Translations under genes and position numbers: made by a program | In this document: positions 8,939 through 18,635 of the stretch, piece by piece | Layout of the letters: each line of letters begins with the position of its first letter | Numbering within the stretch: position 1 is the stretch's first letter | NCBI RefSeq assembly: GCF_020463795.1 | Contig: NZ_CP080025.1 | Coordinates: forward strand, 1,863,001 to 1,927,000 | Reading direction: 5' to 3' | DNA: 64,000 nucleotides | Source of the DNA: Echinicola marina | GTDB lineage: Bacteria > Bacteroidota > Bacteroidia > Cytophagales > Cyclobacteriaceae | Notes under the pieces: model-generated | Seen by the model: only the letters and a program-made list of their open reading frames with translations | Databases searched by the model: none | What the model was told of the DNA's origin: nothing

Positions 8939-9403
8939 ATGAGTCAACTTGTAATTAACAGTTTCGAAGAATTCGAAAAATATATCGGTCAACCATTAGG
9001 AATCTCTGACTACCATAAGATCACCCAGGATCAAATTAATAAATTCGCGGATGCTACCCTTGACCATCAGTGGATCCATACTGATCCAGAGAAAGCAAAG
9101 GTGGAAGGAGCTTTTGGTAATACCATTGCCCATGGATATTTGACCTTGTCTTTGGTGCCTTTTTTATGGGAGCAAATTGTTCAGGTGAATAACTTGAAAA
9201 TGTTGGTCAACTATGGTATAGAGTCCTTGCGCTTTGCCCAGCCAGTAGTAGTGGACAGTGAAGTGAGACTGCATGCCAAATTGGCCAATATCACCAACTT
9301 GAGAGGAACGGTAAAGACTGAAATGGAAATCAAACTGGAGATCAAAGACCAAAAGAAACCGGCTTTTACAGGTAAATTGGTCTTTCTCTATCATTTCAAA
9401 TAA
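8939..9403 (+). CDS. MaoC-like (R)-specific enoyl-CoA hydratase
   Basis: The 154-aa product is a single hot-dog domain of the MaoC/NodN type. The hydratase signature is at D42-HQWI-H47, where Asp and His activate water, followed by GAFGNTIAHGYLTLSL, the helix and oxyanion region. These enzymes hydrate trans-2-enoyl-CoA to (R)-3-hydroxyacyl-CoA in the cytoplasm. It stands alone between the helicase and a convergent receptor gene, so the pathway is not shown by context. Confidence 0.92.
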   Translation: MSQLVINSFEEFEKYIGQPLGISDYHKITQDQINKFADATLDHQWIHTDPEKAKVEGAFGNTIAHGYLTLSLVPFLWEQIVQVNNLKMLVNYGIESLRFAQPVVVDSEVRLHAKLANITNLRGTVKTEMEIKLEIKDQKKPAFTGKLVFLYHFK

Positions 9404-9577
9404 AATGTAAGTGGATTTTGATCCTTAATGGGCACAGTTTAAAAAGGATCAGGCTAAAAGTTGGAGATCAAGCAATATTTCTCGGGTGAATAATTTCAAA
9501 CTTAAATTTTTGTTTTCCCTTGTCAGATTAAGCGTAGTTGAATTAATCAACCTGCCTAGATAGTCAATTGCTTAAAA

Positions 9578-9621
9578 GGATGAACGCAGATGTATTATAA
9601 ATAAGCATATCCGTGTTCATC
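9578..9621. repeat. Dispersed hairpin repeat (first of two in the window)
   Basis: GGATGAACGCAGAT at 9578-9591 pairs imperfectly with ATCCGTGTTCATC at 9609-9621. The same kind of sequence (GGATGAACACAGAT with ATCTGTGTTTATCC) occurs at 63488-63547. It is a dispersed intergenic repeat family of unknown role. The rest of 9404-9725 shows nothing else I can name. Confidence 0.55.
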
Positions 9622-9725
9622 TTTATCCATCTATGGTTATAAATAGCCCATATCAAAGCTAAAATAGACTGCCCCCAGCTTTTCGGCTTGGTCCATGAAA
9701 AATGCTGTACCTTTTTTAAAGGGAT

Positions 9726-9758
9726 AAAAAAATAGCCTCCAGGAGAGGCTACTTTTTT
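9726..9758. terminator. Bidirectional terminator
   Basis: A perfect 7-bp stem TAGCCTC/GAGGCTA (9733-9739 and 9745-9751) has an A-run on its left and a T-run on its right, so it can stop transcription from both sides. It sits between the MaoC gene and the convergent TonB-dependent receptor gene. Confidence 0.8.
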
Positions 9759-9833
9759 GTTGTTAAACCAAAATAAAGTCTTTCAATAAATTATGTTTTG
9801 CTCATTTTTTTAGTCTTATGGCACAGGGAAGGA

Positions 9834-12284
9834 TTAATCCAGTCGGTTTCTTTCTTCTGTGCTACCGCTTCTGCTAGAAACCTTAAAGTTTTCACCTTTG
9901 GAGAATTTCCACCTTAGTGTCAAACGAAGGGATTGCTGACTATTGTATTGCCGGATTTCCGTATTGATATCGCCAAAGTTGATCTTTCCCCTGAAGCCAG
10001 CTGTTCTGAACAGGTCATTCCCGTTTAAGGTTAGGGCAAAGGTATCATCCTTGAAGGTTTTGGTGATCCCCGCGTCTACCCAGCCAAAGCCCTTGGCTTC
10101 CAATTGCCCCTCGAGGAATGGACTAATGTACATTCCGACCAGCTCCACTTTAAAGCCCTTGGGCAAGGTGACATTATGTTGGCTTCTGACATTATAAGAA
10201 AACTGCGATACATCCAGAAAATCATCCCCCAATTGCGACTGATAGGTTTTGTAAGAAAGCTGTAGCATATTGCTGGTGCTGTACCATTCTGCAATTTCCA
10301 CCGGCAGCATCATTCTCAACCCGAAGTCTTCCGATTTGTCAAAGTTCTGCATTTGAAGGGTTGTTTTGCGGCTTTCTTCATCTTGGGTCATGACCTGTCC
10401 AAATGCATTGGTGGTCTTGGAATAGGCCATGGTAAATTGATATGCTCCCTTTATGACATGGCTCATCTCAAAATTATTGGCATACTGAGGTTTTAAATTG
10501 GGGTTTCCCTGCTCGGTCGTCAATGGATCTATATAGAACACAAAGGGATTCAAAAGCCTATAATTGGGTCTGGTGATCCTTCTGTTGATATTATAGGTGA
10601 TTTGATATTTATCCGAGATCTTATGCTGTAAATAGGCACTTGGAAATAAGTTGACATATTCCTGCTTATTTATCTTGTTCAGAGTGACCGAGTTCCCAGT
10701 GATATCTGAATATTCCAGCCTTAGTCCTGCTTGAAAATCTAACTTTTCACTTAGAGGAGCTTTTACTGAGGTGTAAGCCGCCAAGACATTTTCATTATAG
10801 ATAAAATGGTTGCTATTTGCATCTGGTTCAAAAGGTCCCTCTTCTTCACTTCTGGAGATTTCTAGGATATTATTTGATTCCACCCAGCTGCCTTTTAAGC
10901 CTGCTTCGAATTTGGTCTTTTCTCCTAGTGGTTTGGTGAAATCAGTTTTGGCCGTGAAGATATTGTAATTCATCGTATTATCGGTCAATATCCTGTCCAT
11001 AGTGCCTGCTTCTGTAGCATCATTCACCCAATAATCATTGTTCAGTAGGCTTAAAGATCCACCATCCACCGTGGTGTAATCGATATCAGCACTTAACTTG
11101 GTCCCCAATGTGTCCAGATTACCTATATAGTGAAAGTTGCCAAAAAACCTTCTATTATCGTTATCTGCATCATTGATGGCATTGAGATGATTGATATCGT
11201 TGTTTTCAGGGCTTGAAATATCGGTCAAGGAGTTTCCATTATTATATCCATTATAATCGGAGGCCTGAAGGTTTATCCCTACTGTATGTTTTTCGTTGAC
11301 TTGATAATCTGCTCCTCCTGTGAAATAGACACTTTTACCACCAAGGCCCAACAGGGCATCCTGGTCAAATACCGATTCTCCTTCTGCCAATTGGAATCTC
11401 CTTAAGATACTCAGGTCGATATCGCGTACCCAGGAACTGTAATTGAGGCTGCTGTTAGTAGTCCATTTGCCACGTTTGATATTGAGGCTTGCCCCTGCAA
11501 AGGGAGCATTTCTGCCATTATAATAATTGCCCACCTGTATGCTGCCGTTAGTGCCATTATAATCATTCTTCTTTAGTTTGATATTCAGTACGCCTGCAGC
11601 CCCTTCTGCATCGTATTTGGCAGGTGGGTTATTGATAACTTCGATGCTTTTGATATTGTCAGCAGGCATGGCCCTTAAAAAATCCGCCAGCTCAGTAGAG
11701 CTCATATAGGTCTGACGGTCGTCTAATAAGACGATCACCCCTGAGCGGCCATTAAGATTGATATTGCCGTCACCATCCACATATACGCCAGGGGATCTGC
11801 CCAATACCTCCAAGGCATTGCTGCCTTCTGCCATCACCGTACCCTCTATATTGACTACTGTCCTGTCCGCTTCTATGATCACTTCAGGTCGGCTGCTTCT
11901 TACTTCCACCTCATCCAGGGCCGTAGCTTCTTCTTCCAGCTGGATTACACCGAAATCCTTGTTCATGCCTTTGTTCAGTTTAAAAGGAGTGGATTGGTAA
12001 GCTCTGAATCCAATAGTGGAAACATTCAACACGGCCATTCCTTCGCCGGAATTTACTGTTAATGAAAACCTACCATTATCGTCAGAGACAACCCCGGAAA
12101 TAAGTGTTCCCGTCTCATGATCCAATAGGGAAATATTGGCAAAAGGCATCACCTTTCCCTGGCTATCGACTACCTGCCCGCTCAGTGCGCCTGTTTTTTG
12201 TGAAAATGCCACCCCTGAGCTAAAAAGATAGGCAATTAGAATAAGTGAGATTTGGTAAAAGATTTTCATGATATGCTGGTTCAT
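9834..12284 (-). CDS. TonB-dependent receptor-like outer membrane beta-barrel protein
   Basis: An 816-aa exported protein: signal peptide ending near VAFSQ (about residue 29), a CarboxypepD_reg-like beta-sandwich (GALSGQVVDSQGKVMPFANISLL, residues 32-115), a plug domain (about 120-235, with the VIEADRTVVNIEG and LGRSPGVYVDGDGNINLNGRSG segments) and a beta-barrel ending in the aromatic-rich strand LRLTLRWKFS. This architecture is the Bacteroidota outer-membrane beta-barrel family related to TonB-dependent receptors. The substrate is unknown: no SusD-like partner or sigma/anti-sigma pair is beside it. Two adjacent ATG codons are possible starts. It has its own terminator at 9726-9758. Confidence 0.88.
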   Translation of the reverse strand: MNQHIMKIFYQISLILIAYLFSSGVAFSQKTGALSGQVVDSQGKVMPFANISLLDHETGTLISGVVSDDNGRFSLTVNSGEGMAVLNVSTIGFRAYQSTPFKLNKGMNKDFGVIQLEEEATALDEVEVRSSRPEVIIEADRTVVNIEGTVMAEGSNALEVLGRSPGVYVDGDGNINLNGRSGVIVLLDDRQTYMSSTELADFLRAMPADNIKSIEVINNPPAKYDAEGAAGVLNIKLKKNDYNGTNGSIQVGNYYNGRNAPFAGASLNIKRGKWTTNSSLNYSSWVRDIDLSILRRFQLAEGESVFDQDALLGLGGKSVYFTGGADYQVNEKHTVGINLQASDYNGYNNGNSLTDISSPENNDINHLNAINDADNDNRRFFGNFHYIGNLDTLGTKLSADIDYTTVDGGSLSLLNNDYWVNDATEAGTMDRILTDNTMNYNIFTAKTDFTKPLGEKTKFEAGLKGSWVESNNILEISRSEEEGPFEPDANSNHFIYNENVLAAYTSVKAPLSEKLDFQAGLRLEYSDITGNSVTLNKINKQEYVNLFPSAYLQHKISDKYQITYNINRRITRPNYRLLNPFVFYIDPLTTEQGNPNLKPQYANNFEMSHVIKGAYQFTMAYSKTTNAFGQVMTQDEESRKTTLQMQNFDKSEDFGLRMMLPVEIAEWYSTSNMLQLSYKTYQSQLGDDFLDVSQFSYNVRSQHNVTLPKGFKVELVGMYISPFLEGQLEAKGFGWVDAGITKTFKDDTFALTLNGNDLFRTAGFRGKINFGDINTEIRQYNSQQSLRLTLRWKFSKGENFKVSSRSGSTEERNRLD

Positions 12285-12540
12285 TTTATTTAAGCATCCT
12301 CTTGAAAATGTAGTGCCAAAAGGGATAAACCCCTTTATATTGCCTCCAAAGGCCGTTTTACTGCTTTTATATCAATAGTACCTGTATCGATTCCGAACAC
12401 TTTTACCGTACGTTTATGAAATGGACAGTAAGGTCTTATGGTATTATCCGATTAGGAAGAGGCTTGTGTTATGAAAAATGAGTAAGGTCATTCAGGCTGT
12501 TCGGACTGTTCTGGATTTGTAATCCTGAACCTGAAATAGC

Positions 12541-12593
12541 GGAGGATTTAAAATCCTCCTTGATATCTATTCGGGATTACAAATCCCGAATAG
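12541..12593. repeat. Pair of REP-like palindromes
   Basis: Two near-perfect palindromes lie side by side: GGAGGATT-TAA-AATCCTCC at 12541-12559, and a 27-bp one with arms CTATTCGGGATT/AATCCCGAATAG around ACA at 12567-12593. A related GGATTTGTAATCC lies just upstream. They sit in the 408-bp gap between the receptor start and the superoxide dismutase terminator. The remaining part, 12285-12540, should hold the receptor promoter, but I see no clear box. Confidence 0.6.
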
Positions 12594-12621
12594 CAAAAAA
12601 GTTGGAACTGAAGGATATGAA

Positions 12622-12661
12622 CAAAAAAAAGTCCCCGACCCAAAAATATGGACCGAGGACT
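12622..12661 (-). terminator. Terminator of the superoxide dismutase gene
   Basis: On the minus strand, AGTCC pairs with GGACT at the base and CC with GG near the top, with an internal mismatch, and the stem is followed by a run of T residues (A-run 12622-12630 on the plus strand). It lies 31 bp after the sod stop codon. Confidence 0.75.
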
Positions 12662-12692
12662 ATATCAGCTAATTTTAGTCTTTGGCGGCTAA

Positions 12693-13298
12693 TTATTTAG
12701 CTGCAGCGTATCTTTTGCTTACTTCTTCCCAGTTAACCACATCCCAGAAAGCAGAGATATAATCAGGTCTTCTGTTTTGGTAGTTCAAATAATAAGCATG
12801 TTCCCAAACATCCAATCCAAGGATAGGAGTACCAGGACACTCAGCTACATCCATCACTGGGTTGTCTTGGTTTGGAGAAGAACATACACAAAGTTCTTTT
12901 TTAGTATCTACACACAACCAAGCCCATCCTGAGCCGAATCTAGTAGCGGCAGCTTTGTTGAACTCTTCTTTGAAAGCGTCAAATGAACCGAACTTGGCAT
13001 CGATAGCTGCTGCCAATTCACCTGTAGGAGCTCCTCCGCCATTAGGAGAAAGGATCGTCCAGAAAAGTGAGTGGTTATAGTGGCCACCACCATTATTTCT
13101 TACTGCTGCATTTGAGCCAGCTACTTTCATCAACTCTTCAAGGCTCTTACCTTCAAGGTCTGTACCGGCAATGGCATCGTTCAATTTAGCTACATAAGCA
13201 TTGTGGTGCTTTCCGTGGTGAATTTCCATTGTTTTAGCATCGATACTTGGTTCCAATGCATTGACATCATAAGGTAGTTTTGGTAACTCAAAAGCCAT
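12693..13298 (-). CDS. sodA: Iron/manganese superoxide dismutase
   Basis: A 201-aa cytoplasmic Fe/Mn-SOD, which dismutates superoxide to oxygen and hydrogen peroxide. All four metal ligands are visible: H27 (in MEIHHGKHH), H76 (in YNHSLFW), D163 and H167 (in DVWEHAYY). The [11 protein letters not shown] region looks manganese-type, but metal preference cannot be fixed from sequence by eye. There is no signal peptide. The gene is monocistronic, with its own terminator downstream and about 105 bp to the deaminase gene upstream. The symbol follows common usage for this family and does not prove Mn dependence. Confidence 0.95.
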   Translation of the reverse strand: MAFELPKLPYDVNALEPSIDAKTMEIHHGKHHNAYVAKLNDAIAGTDLEGKSLEELMKVAGSNAAVRNNGGGHYNHSLFWTILSPNGGGAPTGELAAAIDAKFGSFDAFKEEFNKAAATRFGSGWAWLCVDTKKELCVCSSPNQDNPVMDVAECPGTPILGLDVWEHAYYLNYQNRRPDYISAFWDVVNWEEVSKRYAAAK

Positions 13299-13403
13299 TG
13301 TTTATAAAATTTTATAGTTTAACATGAAATAATAATTCTTATTAAATTCTTACTCAACAAACCAAGATCAATCAAAAATGGTTCTATAAATTGCTTTAAA
13401 CTG

Positions 13404-13847
13404 CTATTTCCTCAACTTTTTGAAAAAAGCATCCAGTAATGCTTTGGACTCTTCCCCCATTAAACCACTTGAAATCTTGGTTTTAGGATGCAGCACTTGC
13501 TCTGATAACCTTCCAAAGCCTCTCTTCGGATCTGATGCAGCAAAATGAATGCCGCCAAGTTGTGCCCAAAAACTGGCTCCTGCACACATGACACAGGGTT
13601 CTAAGGTAACAAAAAGCTCACACTCGGTGAGGTATTTAGCCCCCAATGCATCTGAAGCGGCTGTAATGGCCAGCACCTCTGCATGGGCCGTTACATCTGT
13701 GAGTTTTTCCGTTTGGTTATAGGCCCGGGCGATGATCCTGTTCCTACAAACGATAACGGCACCTACTGGTATTTCATTATCTTCATAAGCCAACTTGGCC
13801 TGTTTAAGGGCCTCGTTCATAAAATATTCAGGGGAATACAATTCCAT
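13404..13847 (-). CDS. tadA: tRNA-adenosine deaminase-like nucleoside deaminase
   Basis: A 147-aa cytidine-deaminase-fold enzyme. The zinc site is complete: H55-A-E57 (in TAHAEVLA) and P84-C85-V-M-C88. N44 in RAYNQTEK fits the base-binding Asn. Length and motifs match TadA, which converts A34 to inosine in tRNA-Arg(ACG); a related guanine deaminase cannot be wholly excluded. The chosen ATG is the second of two adjacent ones; a longer reading to 13910 would add an unlikely 21-residue leader. Confidence 0.85.
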   Translation of the reverse strand: MELYSPEYFMNEALKQAKLAYEDNEIPVGAVIVCRNRIIARAYNQTEKLTDVTAHAEVLAITAASDALGAKYLTECELFVTLEPCVMCAGASFWAQLGGIHFAASDPKRGFGRLSEQVLHPKTKISSGLMGEESKALLDAFFKKLRK

Positions 13848-13942
13848 CATTGATAATTTAATCGATGAATTTAAGGTAATTTTACTTAGAGACAAAACCC
13901 CAAATGCCACTATAGAAACAAAAGCTTAATTATGAGGCAAAA

Positions 13943-13966
13943 AAAAAGCGGCAAGTGCCGCTTTCT
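13943..13966 (-). terminator. Terminator of the PiT-like transporter gene
   Basis: The stem AGCGGC/GCCGCT (13947-13952 and 13957-13962) has a four-base loop. On the minus strand a run of T residues follows (A-run before 13947 on the plus strand). It lies a few bases after the transporter stop. Confidence 0.8.
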
Positions 13967-13971
13967 ATGAT

Positions 13972-15102
13972 TTAGAAAATCAAATCGAATATTTCTTTTC
14001 GAACGCCTTCATTGATGATCAAGGCCAGAATCAGGGATACCAATAAACCGATACTGGCTTTTAGGATATCACTGCTGGCCATCTTATAGGCCCTGAATAA
14101 CCGGGCTTTTCTTTTCTTCAGTTTTTTGGACTTGGCAAGTGCAATGGCAATCTCTCTACCTCCCAAAAGGCCTATAAATACCCATGTGGTACTCATGGGC
14201 ATCTTGCTGTACATTTTGAAATAAAACAAGAGTATACAGTAGATAAAGTCCACTATGGTGGCGGCCCTTACATCAGTTACTTTTGACTTTTCATTCACTA
14301 TACCTTGGATCCTATCTCCTTTGAAATAGAAAAGGAATCCTAATCCAAAGAAAATAAAGCCGGCGTAGGCGATAAACTCATATATATTCAGTGCCCTGGG
14401 AAGGAATACTGCGATATTTGCCGCGTCCTGCATTAACCACAGTGACCACAGGGTACCTGAGGTGATCCATTGTAGGACATACCAGTAATTTTTGGCCTTA
14501 CCTTTAAGGTAGTTGGTCACCAGCTTCTCCAGAGCAAACCAAAAGAATATCGCAATAACAAAAGCCAGTAAATAGCCCACCAAACTTTTTTGGACTACAC
14601 CTACTATGGTTCCCGCTTTATAGGTGAATACATTGAGCAGCAAGAATGTCGTAGAAACCGGCATCCTCATTCTGGTCATGACCATAAGGACAATAGGGGC
14701 TGCCAATTGCAGAAAAACGAATTTCTCAGGAGCCTTGTCCAAGCCCTTGACATAAAGTCGCTGGTAACTCACATCTCCTCCATAGTTGACCCAACTGTAA
14801 ACGGCAGTAGCGACGAATATCCCGCCCATAAAGAGCCAGAGCCAATACCATTTTTTCCTTTGGTTGGAGGCAATAAAAGTCCCAATGGTCTGAATACTGT
14901 CATTACCGATGGCAGAGTAGGCTGCCAAGGTAAACCCAAACCACATGGCTGCATAGGTATACTGGGTGATAAAACCCGCTATGGATACCAAAATACAGAG
15001 TACAAGAAGGAAGGATTTTTCTTTTTTTGTAAAATCAAAAAGTGAATAGGCCGCTTTAGAAAGTGCGTCCTGATTGATGTTTTGATCTTTAAGCTTAGCC
15101 AT
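13972..15102 (-). CDS. PiT-family-like inorganic phosphate transporter
   Basis: A 376-aa integral membrane protein with about ten hydrophobic segments. The two internal repeats typical of the PiT/PHO4 family are visible as AYSAIGNDSIQTIGTFIAS near residue 60 and MQDAANIAVFLPRAL near 225, with paired MPVSTTF and MPMSTTW motifs. The GANDVANA-type signature is altered, as in divergent PiT relatives of Bacteroidota. Expected role: proton- or sodium-coupled phosphate uptake at the inner membrane. It is transcribed divergently from a second, unrelated phosphate transporter, with 328 bp between the genes. Confidence 0.82.
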   Translation of the reverse strand: MAKLKDQNINQDALSKAAYSLFDFTKKEKSFLLVLCILVSIAGFITQYTYAAMWFGFTLAAYSAIGNDSIQTIGTFIASNQRKKWYWLWLFMGGIFVATAVYSWVNYGGDVSYQRLYVKGLDKAPEKFVFLQLAAPIVLMVMTRMRMPVSTTFLLLNVFTYKAGTIVGVVQKSLVGYLLAFVIAIFFWFALEKLVTNYLKGKAKNYWYVLQWITSGTLWSLWLMQDAANIAVFLPRALNIYEFIAYAGFIFFGLGFLFYFKGDRIQGIVNEKSKVTDVRAATIVDFIYCILLFYFKMYSKMPMSTTWVFIGLLGGREIAIALAKSKKLKKRKARLFRAYKMASSDILKASIGLLVSLILALIINEGVRKEIFDLIF

Positions 15103-15430
15103 AGATTTGTTTTTGGCGGTTTTTATTATTAGGCCACAAAGTTAATTAAGTTTAATCGAGATAATATTAATAAATTGTTAACTTCATCTATTGTCCCTAT
15201 TAAACTACCATTACGTTTTACAATATGCTTTTTAATATTATTTTTACAAAACGAATAACACAAAAAAGCACTTAATCACGAATAAAATATTGGGGTAATT
15301 GTCAGGGATTTACCCGGTTCAAGCATATTGTTAACATAAGCTTCATACACTATCTCAAATTATATTTAGCTTAGACTTAATTTTGTGGATTGGATTAATA
15401 AGAACGTATAGGAGGAGACATTAAAATTAA
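15103..15430. other. AT-rich divergent promoter region between two phosphate transporters
   Basis: This 328-bp gap is very AT-rich and must contain promoters for both divergent transporter genes. I found no convincing direct repeats of the Pho-box type. GGAGGA at about 15411-15416 lies 14-20 bases before the start of the plus-strand gene and could be a weak ribosome binding site. Confidence 0.4.
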
Positions 15431-16621
15431 ATGGCGGAGACCTTAGAACAAAAATTATCTTCAAAGCGGTTGTTCATGGGAATGCAAATATTGATTGCAT
15501 TGGTCCTGTTCATGCTCTCCATTGATCTCCTAACGGTCTCTTTGCTGCACCTTAATAATGAAGTGGCCAACAAAATTTTTATGGCCACTAATAATCCATT
15601 TGTAGGGCTTTTTATAGGTTTGCTGATGACAGCCCTCATCCAGTCCAGCAGCACCGTTACTGCCATGGTCGTAGCAGTGGTCGCCGCTGGAAATCTCAGT
15701 ATCATGCAGGCGGTGCCTCTAGTGATGGGCGCCAATATAGGTACCACGATTACTTCTACTTTGGTTTCTTTTACCTTTATCATGAAAAAAGGGGAATTCA
15801 GAAAGGCCATTTCAGCAGGGGTGCTCCACGATATATTTAATATTATTACGGTGATTATTCTGTTGCCACTGGAATATTATTTTGGCTTTTTAAGCCAAAT
15901 TGCCAGCATGGTTTCCATTAATGTCTTTAGTGACGGTCATATATTACATAACCGATTTTCCTATAATGTGATATTCACGCGCCCATTGTCCAATTATCTG
16001 GTGGATCTGGTGAGTCTCCCGGTAGTTTCATTGATCATCAGCGTGTTGCTGATATTTTTATCCATTAAATTACTCTCATCTTCAGTCTATAAGACCTTCC
16101 TTTCCAAGGATTTCAAACAAGTCAGTAAGCATATCTTTAAAAGCCCTTACAGAGGTTTTCTTTACGGAATGTTTTTTACCGCAGCCGTTCAGTCCAGTAC
16201 GGTGACCACCTGCTTATTGGTGCCCGCTGTAGCAACAAAAAAGGTGGGATTGGGGAAATCTTTTCCCTTTATACTTGGTGCCAATATAGGAACGACCATT
16301 ACTGCGGGGATTGCTGCAATGTTTAAAAATGAAGCTGCCATTGCCATTGCGCTGGTACATTTTCTGATCAATTTCTTCGGAACCTTGATATTCCTGCCTT
16401 TTCCTGCCTTGAGAAATATTCCGGTTAAAATGGCCATTTATTTTGGTAGGCAGGCGGCCAAGAGGAAGATCATAGGCATAGCCTATATTTTGATGGCTTT
16501 CTTTGTTATACCATTTTTATTGATCTATTTCAATAAAGATGATGATGTTAGGGATCTGGATATCAATGATCAGGAGACAGTTATACAGCTGAAAAAAATG
16601 CCCGAAGATACAATCAAATAA
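15431..16621 (+). CDS. Na+/phosphate symporter family protein (NptA/PNaS type)
   Basis: A 396-aa membrane protein with the inverted repeat pair that defines Na/Pi cotransporters: ALIQSSSTVTAMVV followed by MGANIGTTITS, then AAVQSSTVTTCLL followed by LGANIGTTITAG. The QSSS/QSST and GANIGTT motifs form the substrate and sodium sites. The C-terminal PhoU-like domain of the longer bacterial relatives is absent; the protein ends in a short acidic tail. Its 3' end overlaps the convergent deoC gene by 8 bp. Confidence 0.92.
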   Translation: MAETLEQKLSSKRLFMGMQILIALVLFMLSIDLLTVSLLHLNNEVANKIFMATNNPFVGLFIGLLMTALIQSSSTVTAMVVAVVAAGNLSIMQAVPLVMGANIGTTITSTLVSFTFIMKKGEFRKAISAGVLHDIFNIITVIILLPLEYYFGFLSQIASMVSINVFSDGHILHNRFSYNVIFTRPLSNYLVDLVSLPVVSLIISVLLIFLSIKLLSSSVYKTFLSKDFKQVSKHIFKSPYRGFLYGMFFTAAVQSSTVTTCLLVPAVATKKVGLGKSFPFILGANIGTTITAGIAAMFKNEAAIAIALVHFLINFFGTLIFLPFPALRNIPVKMAIYFGRQAAKRKIIGIAYILMAFFVIPFLLIYFNKDDDVRDLDINDQETVIQLKKMPEDTIK

Positions 16622-17282
16622 TTTTTTCAGCTTCCCATTCTTGAATGATTGATAAACCAGAACTGCTACCAATGCGGTCAGCACCGGCTGCAATCATAGT
16701 CTTGGCCTGCATATAAGTCTTTATGCCTCCGCTTGCCTTGATCCCAACATTACTGGGCAAAACGCTTCGCATCAACTGAATATCTTCTTCCTTGGCTCCA
16801 GAGGAAGCATAACCGGTAGAGGTCTTTATAAAGTCCACCCCGGCATCACTGCCGATTTTGCAAGCTTCGATAATTTCCTGTTGGCTCAAATAGGCAGTTT
16901 CTATAATGACTTTCAAGATGTTCCCCTGTTCGTGGCAAAGACTTGAAAGTTTGGCCAGTTCTATTTTTGGCCAATTCATCCCGGATTTATAGGCGGAAAG
17001 GGACCAAACCACATCAATTTCATCAGCACCGTCTTTGATGGCCTTTTCGGTCTCAAAGACCTTGGTTTCTGTCATTTGGTAGCCCAGTGGAAAGCCCACT
17101 ACGGTTACTACCTGTATATCCAGGTCCTGTAGTTCCCGCTTTACCTTTTTTACCCAAAAAGGGGGAACACATACCCCAAGAAATTCATGGGTTCGTGCTT
17201 GCTGGATCAGCTGATTAATGTCGTGCTCGCTCAACTTGGGGCTTAGTTGGGTATGTTCAATATATCTTTTGATATCAAGCAT
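16614..17282 (-). CDS. deoC: Deoxyribose-phosphate aldolase
   Basis: A 222-aa class I aldolase splitting 2-deoxy-D-ribose 5-phosphate into acetaldehyde and glyceraldehyde 3-phosphate in deoxynucleoside breakdown. The Schiff-base lysine is K153 in DFIKTSTGY, the proton-relay lysine is K182 in GIKASGGI, and the conserved acid is D90 in DEIDVVW. It begins inside the end of the upstream dehydrogenase-like gene (ATG and TGA share eight bases), so the two are translationally coupled. Confidence 0.95.
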   Translation of the reverse strand: MLDIKRYIEHTQLSPKLSEHDINQLIQQARTHEFLGVCVPPFWVKKVKRELQDLDIQVVTVVGFPLGYQMTETKVFETEKAIKDGADEIDVVWSLSAYKSGMNWPKIELAKLSSLCHEQGNILKVIIETAYLSQQEIIEACKIGSDAGVDFIKTSTGYASSGAKEEDIQLMRSVLPSNVGIKASGGIKTYMQAKTMIAAGADRIGSSSGLSIIQEWEAEKII

Positions 17283-18495
17283 GGTCCGAGGGAATCTCTT
17301 TTACAAAATCTTGTAGATAACTGAATTTTTCAGTCAACTCACCATTTTTTGTAATGGAAGCATCATCGATTAAATCCTGTTCTTCATCAGCTAATAATAC
17401 GGGAACTACATGGCGCATCAATTGGGCACCAAAATCCGCTGAAGCATCCCTGGGCAATTCGCAGGGGAGGTTGTCAATGGCCATTACTGAGATGCTGTGC
17501 TGTGATCCAAAAGCAGGCAGTTCTTGCAAGCTCAATCTATCGATATCATATACCGGATCAGCGATGGTGCTCGGTCTGATGGTGGTGGGCACGGAGCCAT
17601 TAATATCGCAGGTGATGTCAGCAATGACAGATAGGTTGAATTCCTCTTTGGGTACATCTGACAGCTCAAATAATCTAGGTGCTTTAGGATCCCAATAGGC
17701 AGCAGCGAATAAAATCTCACTTACTTCTGCGTACTTAAAAAAGTGACTTTCATATTTCTCAGCTTGGGTATAAAATTCCTGTTTTTCATAGCCACCATCG
17801 GTTTTTCTTCGATTATAATCCTCCATGGCCAGTTGGGCAAATACAGGTTCTTCATAATAATTATTGATCAGTTCTTTTGGACTCACTTCCCTAATCCCAG
17901 CCACGAGTAGAATTTCCTTTACGCCATTGCCCACACGGCCATTGCCTGTGATGACCATTTTGATAGGGGGCAATTGAATGTGCTTTAGCTCGGTATGGAG
18001 TTCTTCCAGATCAAAGCAATCCTTGGCCCTTTTCAAATCAAACAGGCCTGTTTTTTTTCCATAGGTCCAAAGGCCATTATAGCCACCTACTATCCCCGCC
18101 CAGCGGCCAAAGGCAACCACTCTCTCCTCTCCTTGGCGCAGAACCTCATAATCGATCAATTGAATGTTTTTTCTTAAAATAGTTTGTAATAATGTGCGGT
18201 TATAGGCTTGGGCCTTGATGGTGTGCGAAAAGAAAAAATAGGTTTTTCCGCCTATCAAATCAGCTATAGGGACTTCTTTTACCCCCATAAGCACATCACA
18301 ATCGGAGACATCCTCGACGATGTGGACACCTTCTACCTCATATTCTTCATCTGTAAATGCCCTGATATTACTGGATTGGACGACAAATGAAGCTTTTCCT
18401 TTATATTTTTGGTTCAATGCGCTTACTTGTTGGGGACTAAAGGGGACACGCCTATCACTAGGAATTTTACCTTCTTTGATCAAAGCTATTTTCAT
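17275..18495 (-). CDS. Saccharopine/alanine dehydrogenase-like NAD(P)-dependent oxidoreductase
   Basis: A 406-aa cytoplasmic protein of the AlaDH/PNT-related lysine-forming saccharopine dehydrogenase group. The N-terminal domain has KEGKIPSDRRVPFSP, the substrate arginine region, and FFFSHTIKAQ with the conserved histidine. A nucleotide-binding glycine motif is in MVITGNGRVGNGV (about 190-202), and the later VIADITCDINGSVPTT segment is typical. The exact substrate cannot be told from sequence; saccharopine or another amino acid are possible. It is the first gene of a pair with deoC (8-bp overlap), which is an unusual functional combination. Confidence 0.75.
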   Translation of the reverse strand: MKIALIKEGKIPSDRRVPFSPQQVSALNQKYKGKASFVVQSSNIRAFTDEEYEVEGVHIVEDVSDCDVLMGVKEVPIADLIGGKTYFFFSHTIKAQAYNRTLLQTILRKNIQLIDYEVLRQGEERVVAFGRWAGIVGGYNGLWTYGKKTGLFDLKRAKDCFDLEELHTELKHIQLPPIKMVITGNGRVGNGVKEILLVAGIREVSPKELINNYYEEPVFAQLAMEDYNRRKTDGGYEKQEFYTQAEKYESHFFKYAEVSEILFAAAYWDPKAPRLFELSDVPKEEFNLSVIADITCDINGSVPTTIRPSTIADPVYDIDRLSLQELPAFGSQHSISVMAIDNLPCELPRDASADFGAQLMRHVVPVLLADEEQDLIDDASITKNGELTEKFSYLQDFVKEIPSDHA

Positions 18496-18635
18496 AAGCG
18501 GGTTAATTTTTGGATATTCGCATGGCTATTTTCCAGTTCAAAATAATTAAAAGTGAGGCTTGGCCTACTTATCATAATATAGAAAGAATTTACCAATTTC
18601 CATGGAAGTAGCTTGGTATAAATCCATCTTCAAAA

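Noticed and set aside
17275-17282. Frameshift between deoC and the dehydrogenase-like gene
   Set aside because: The 8-bp overlap has an intact stop and an intact start in different frames, and both proteins are full length, so this is translational coupling.
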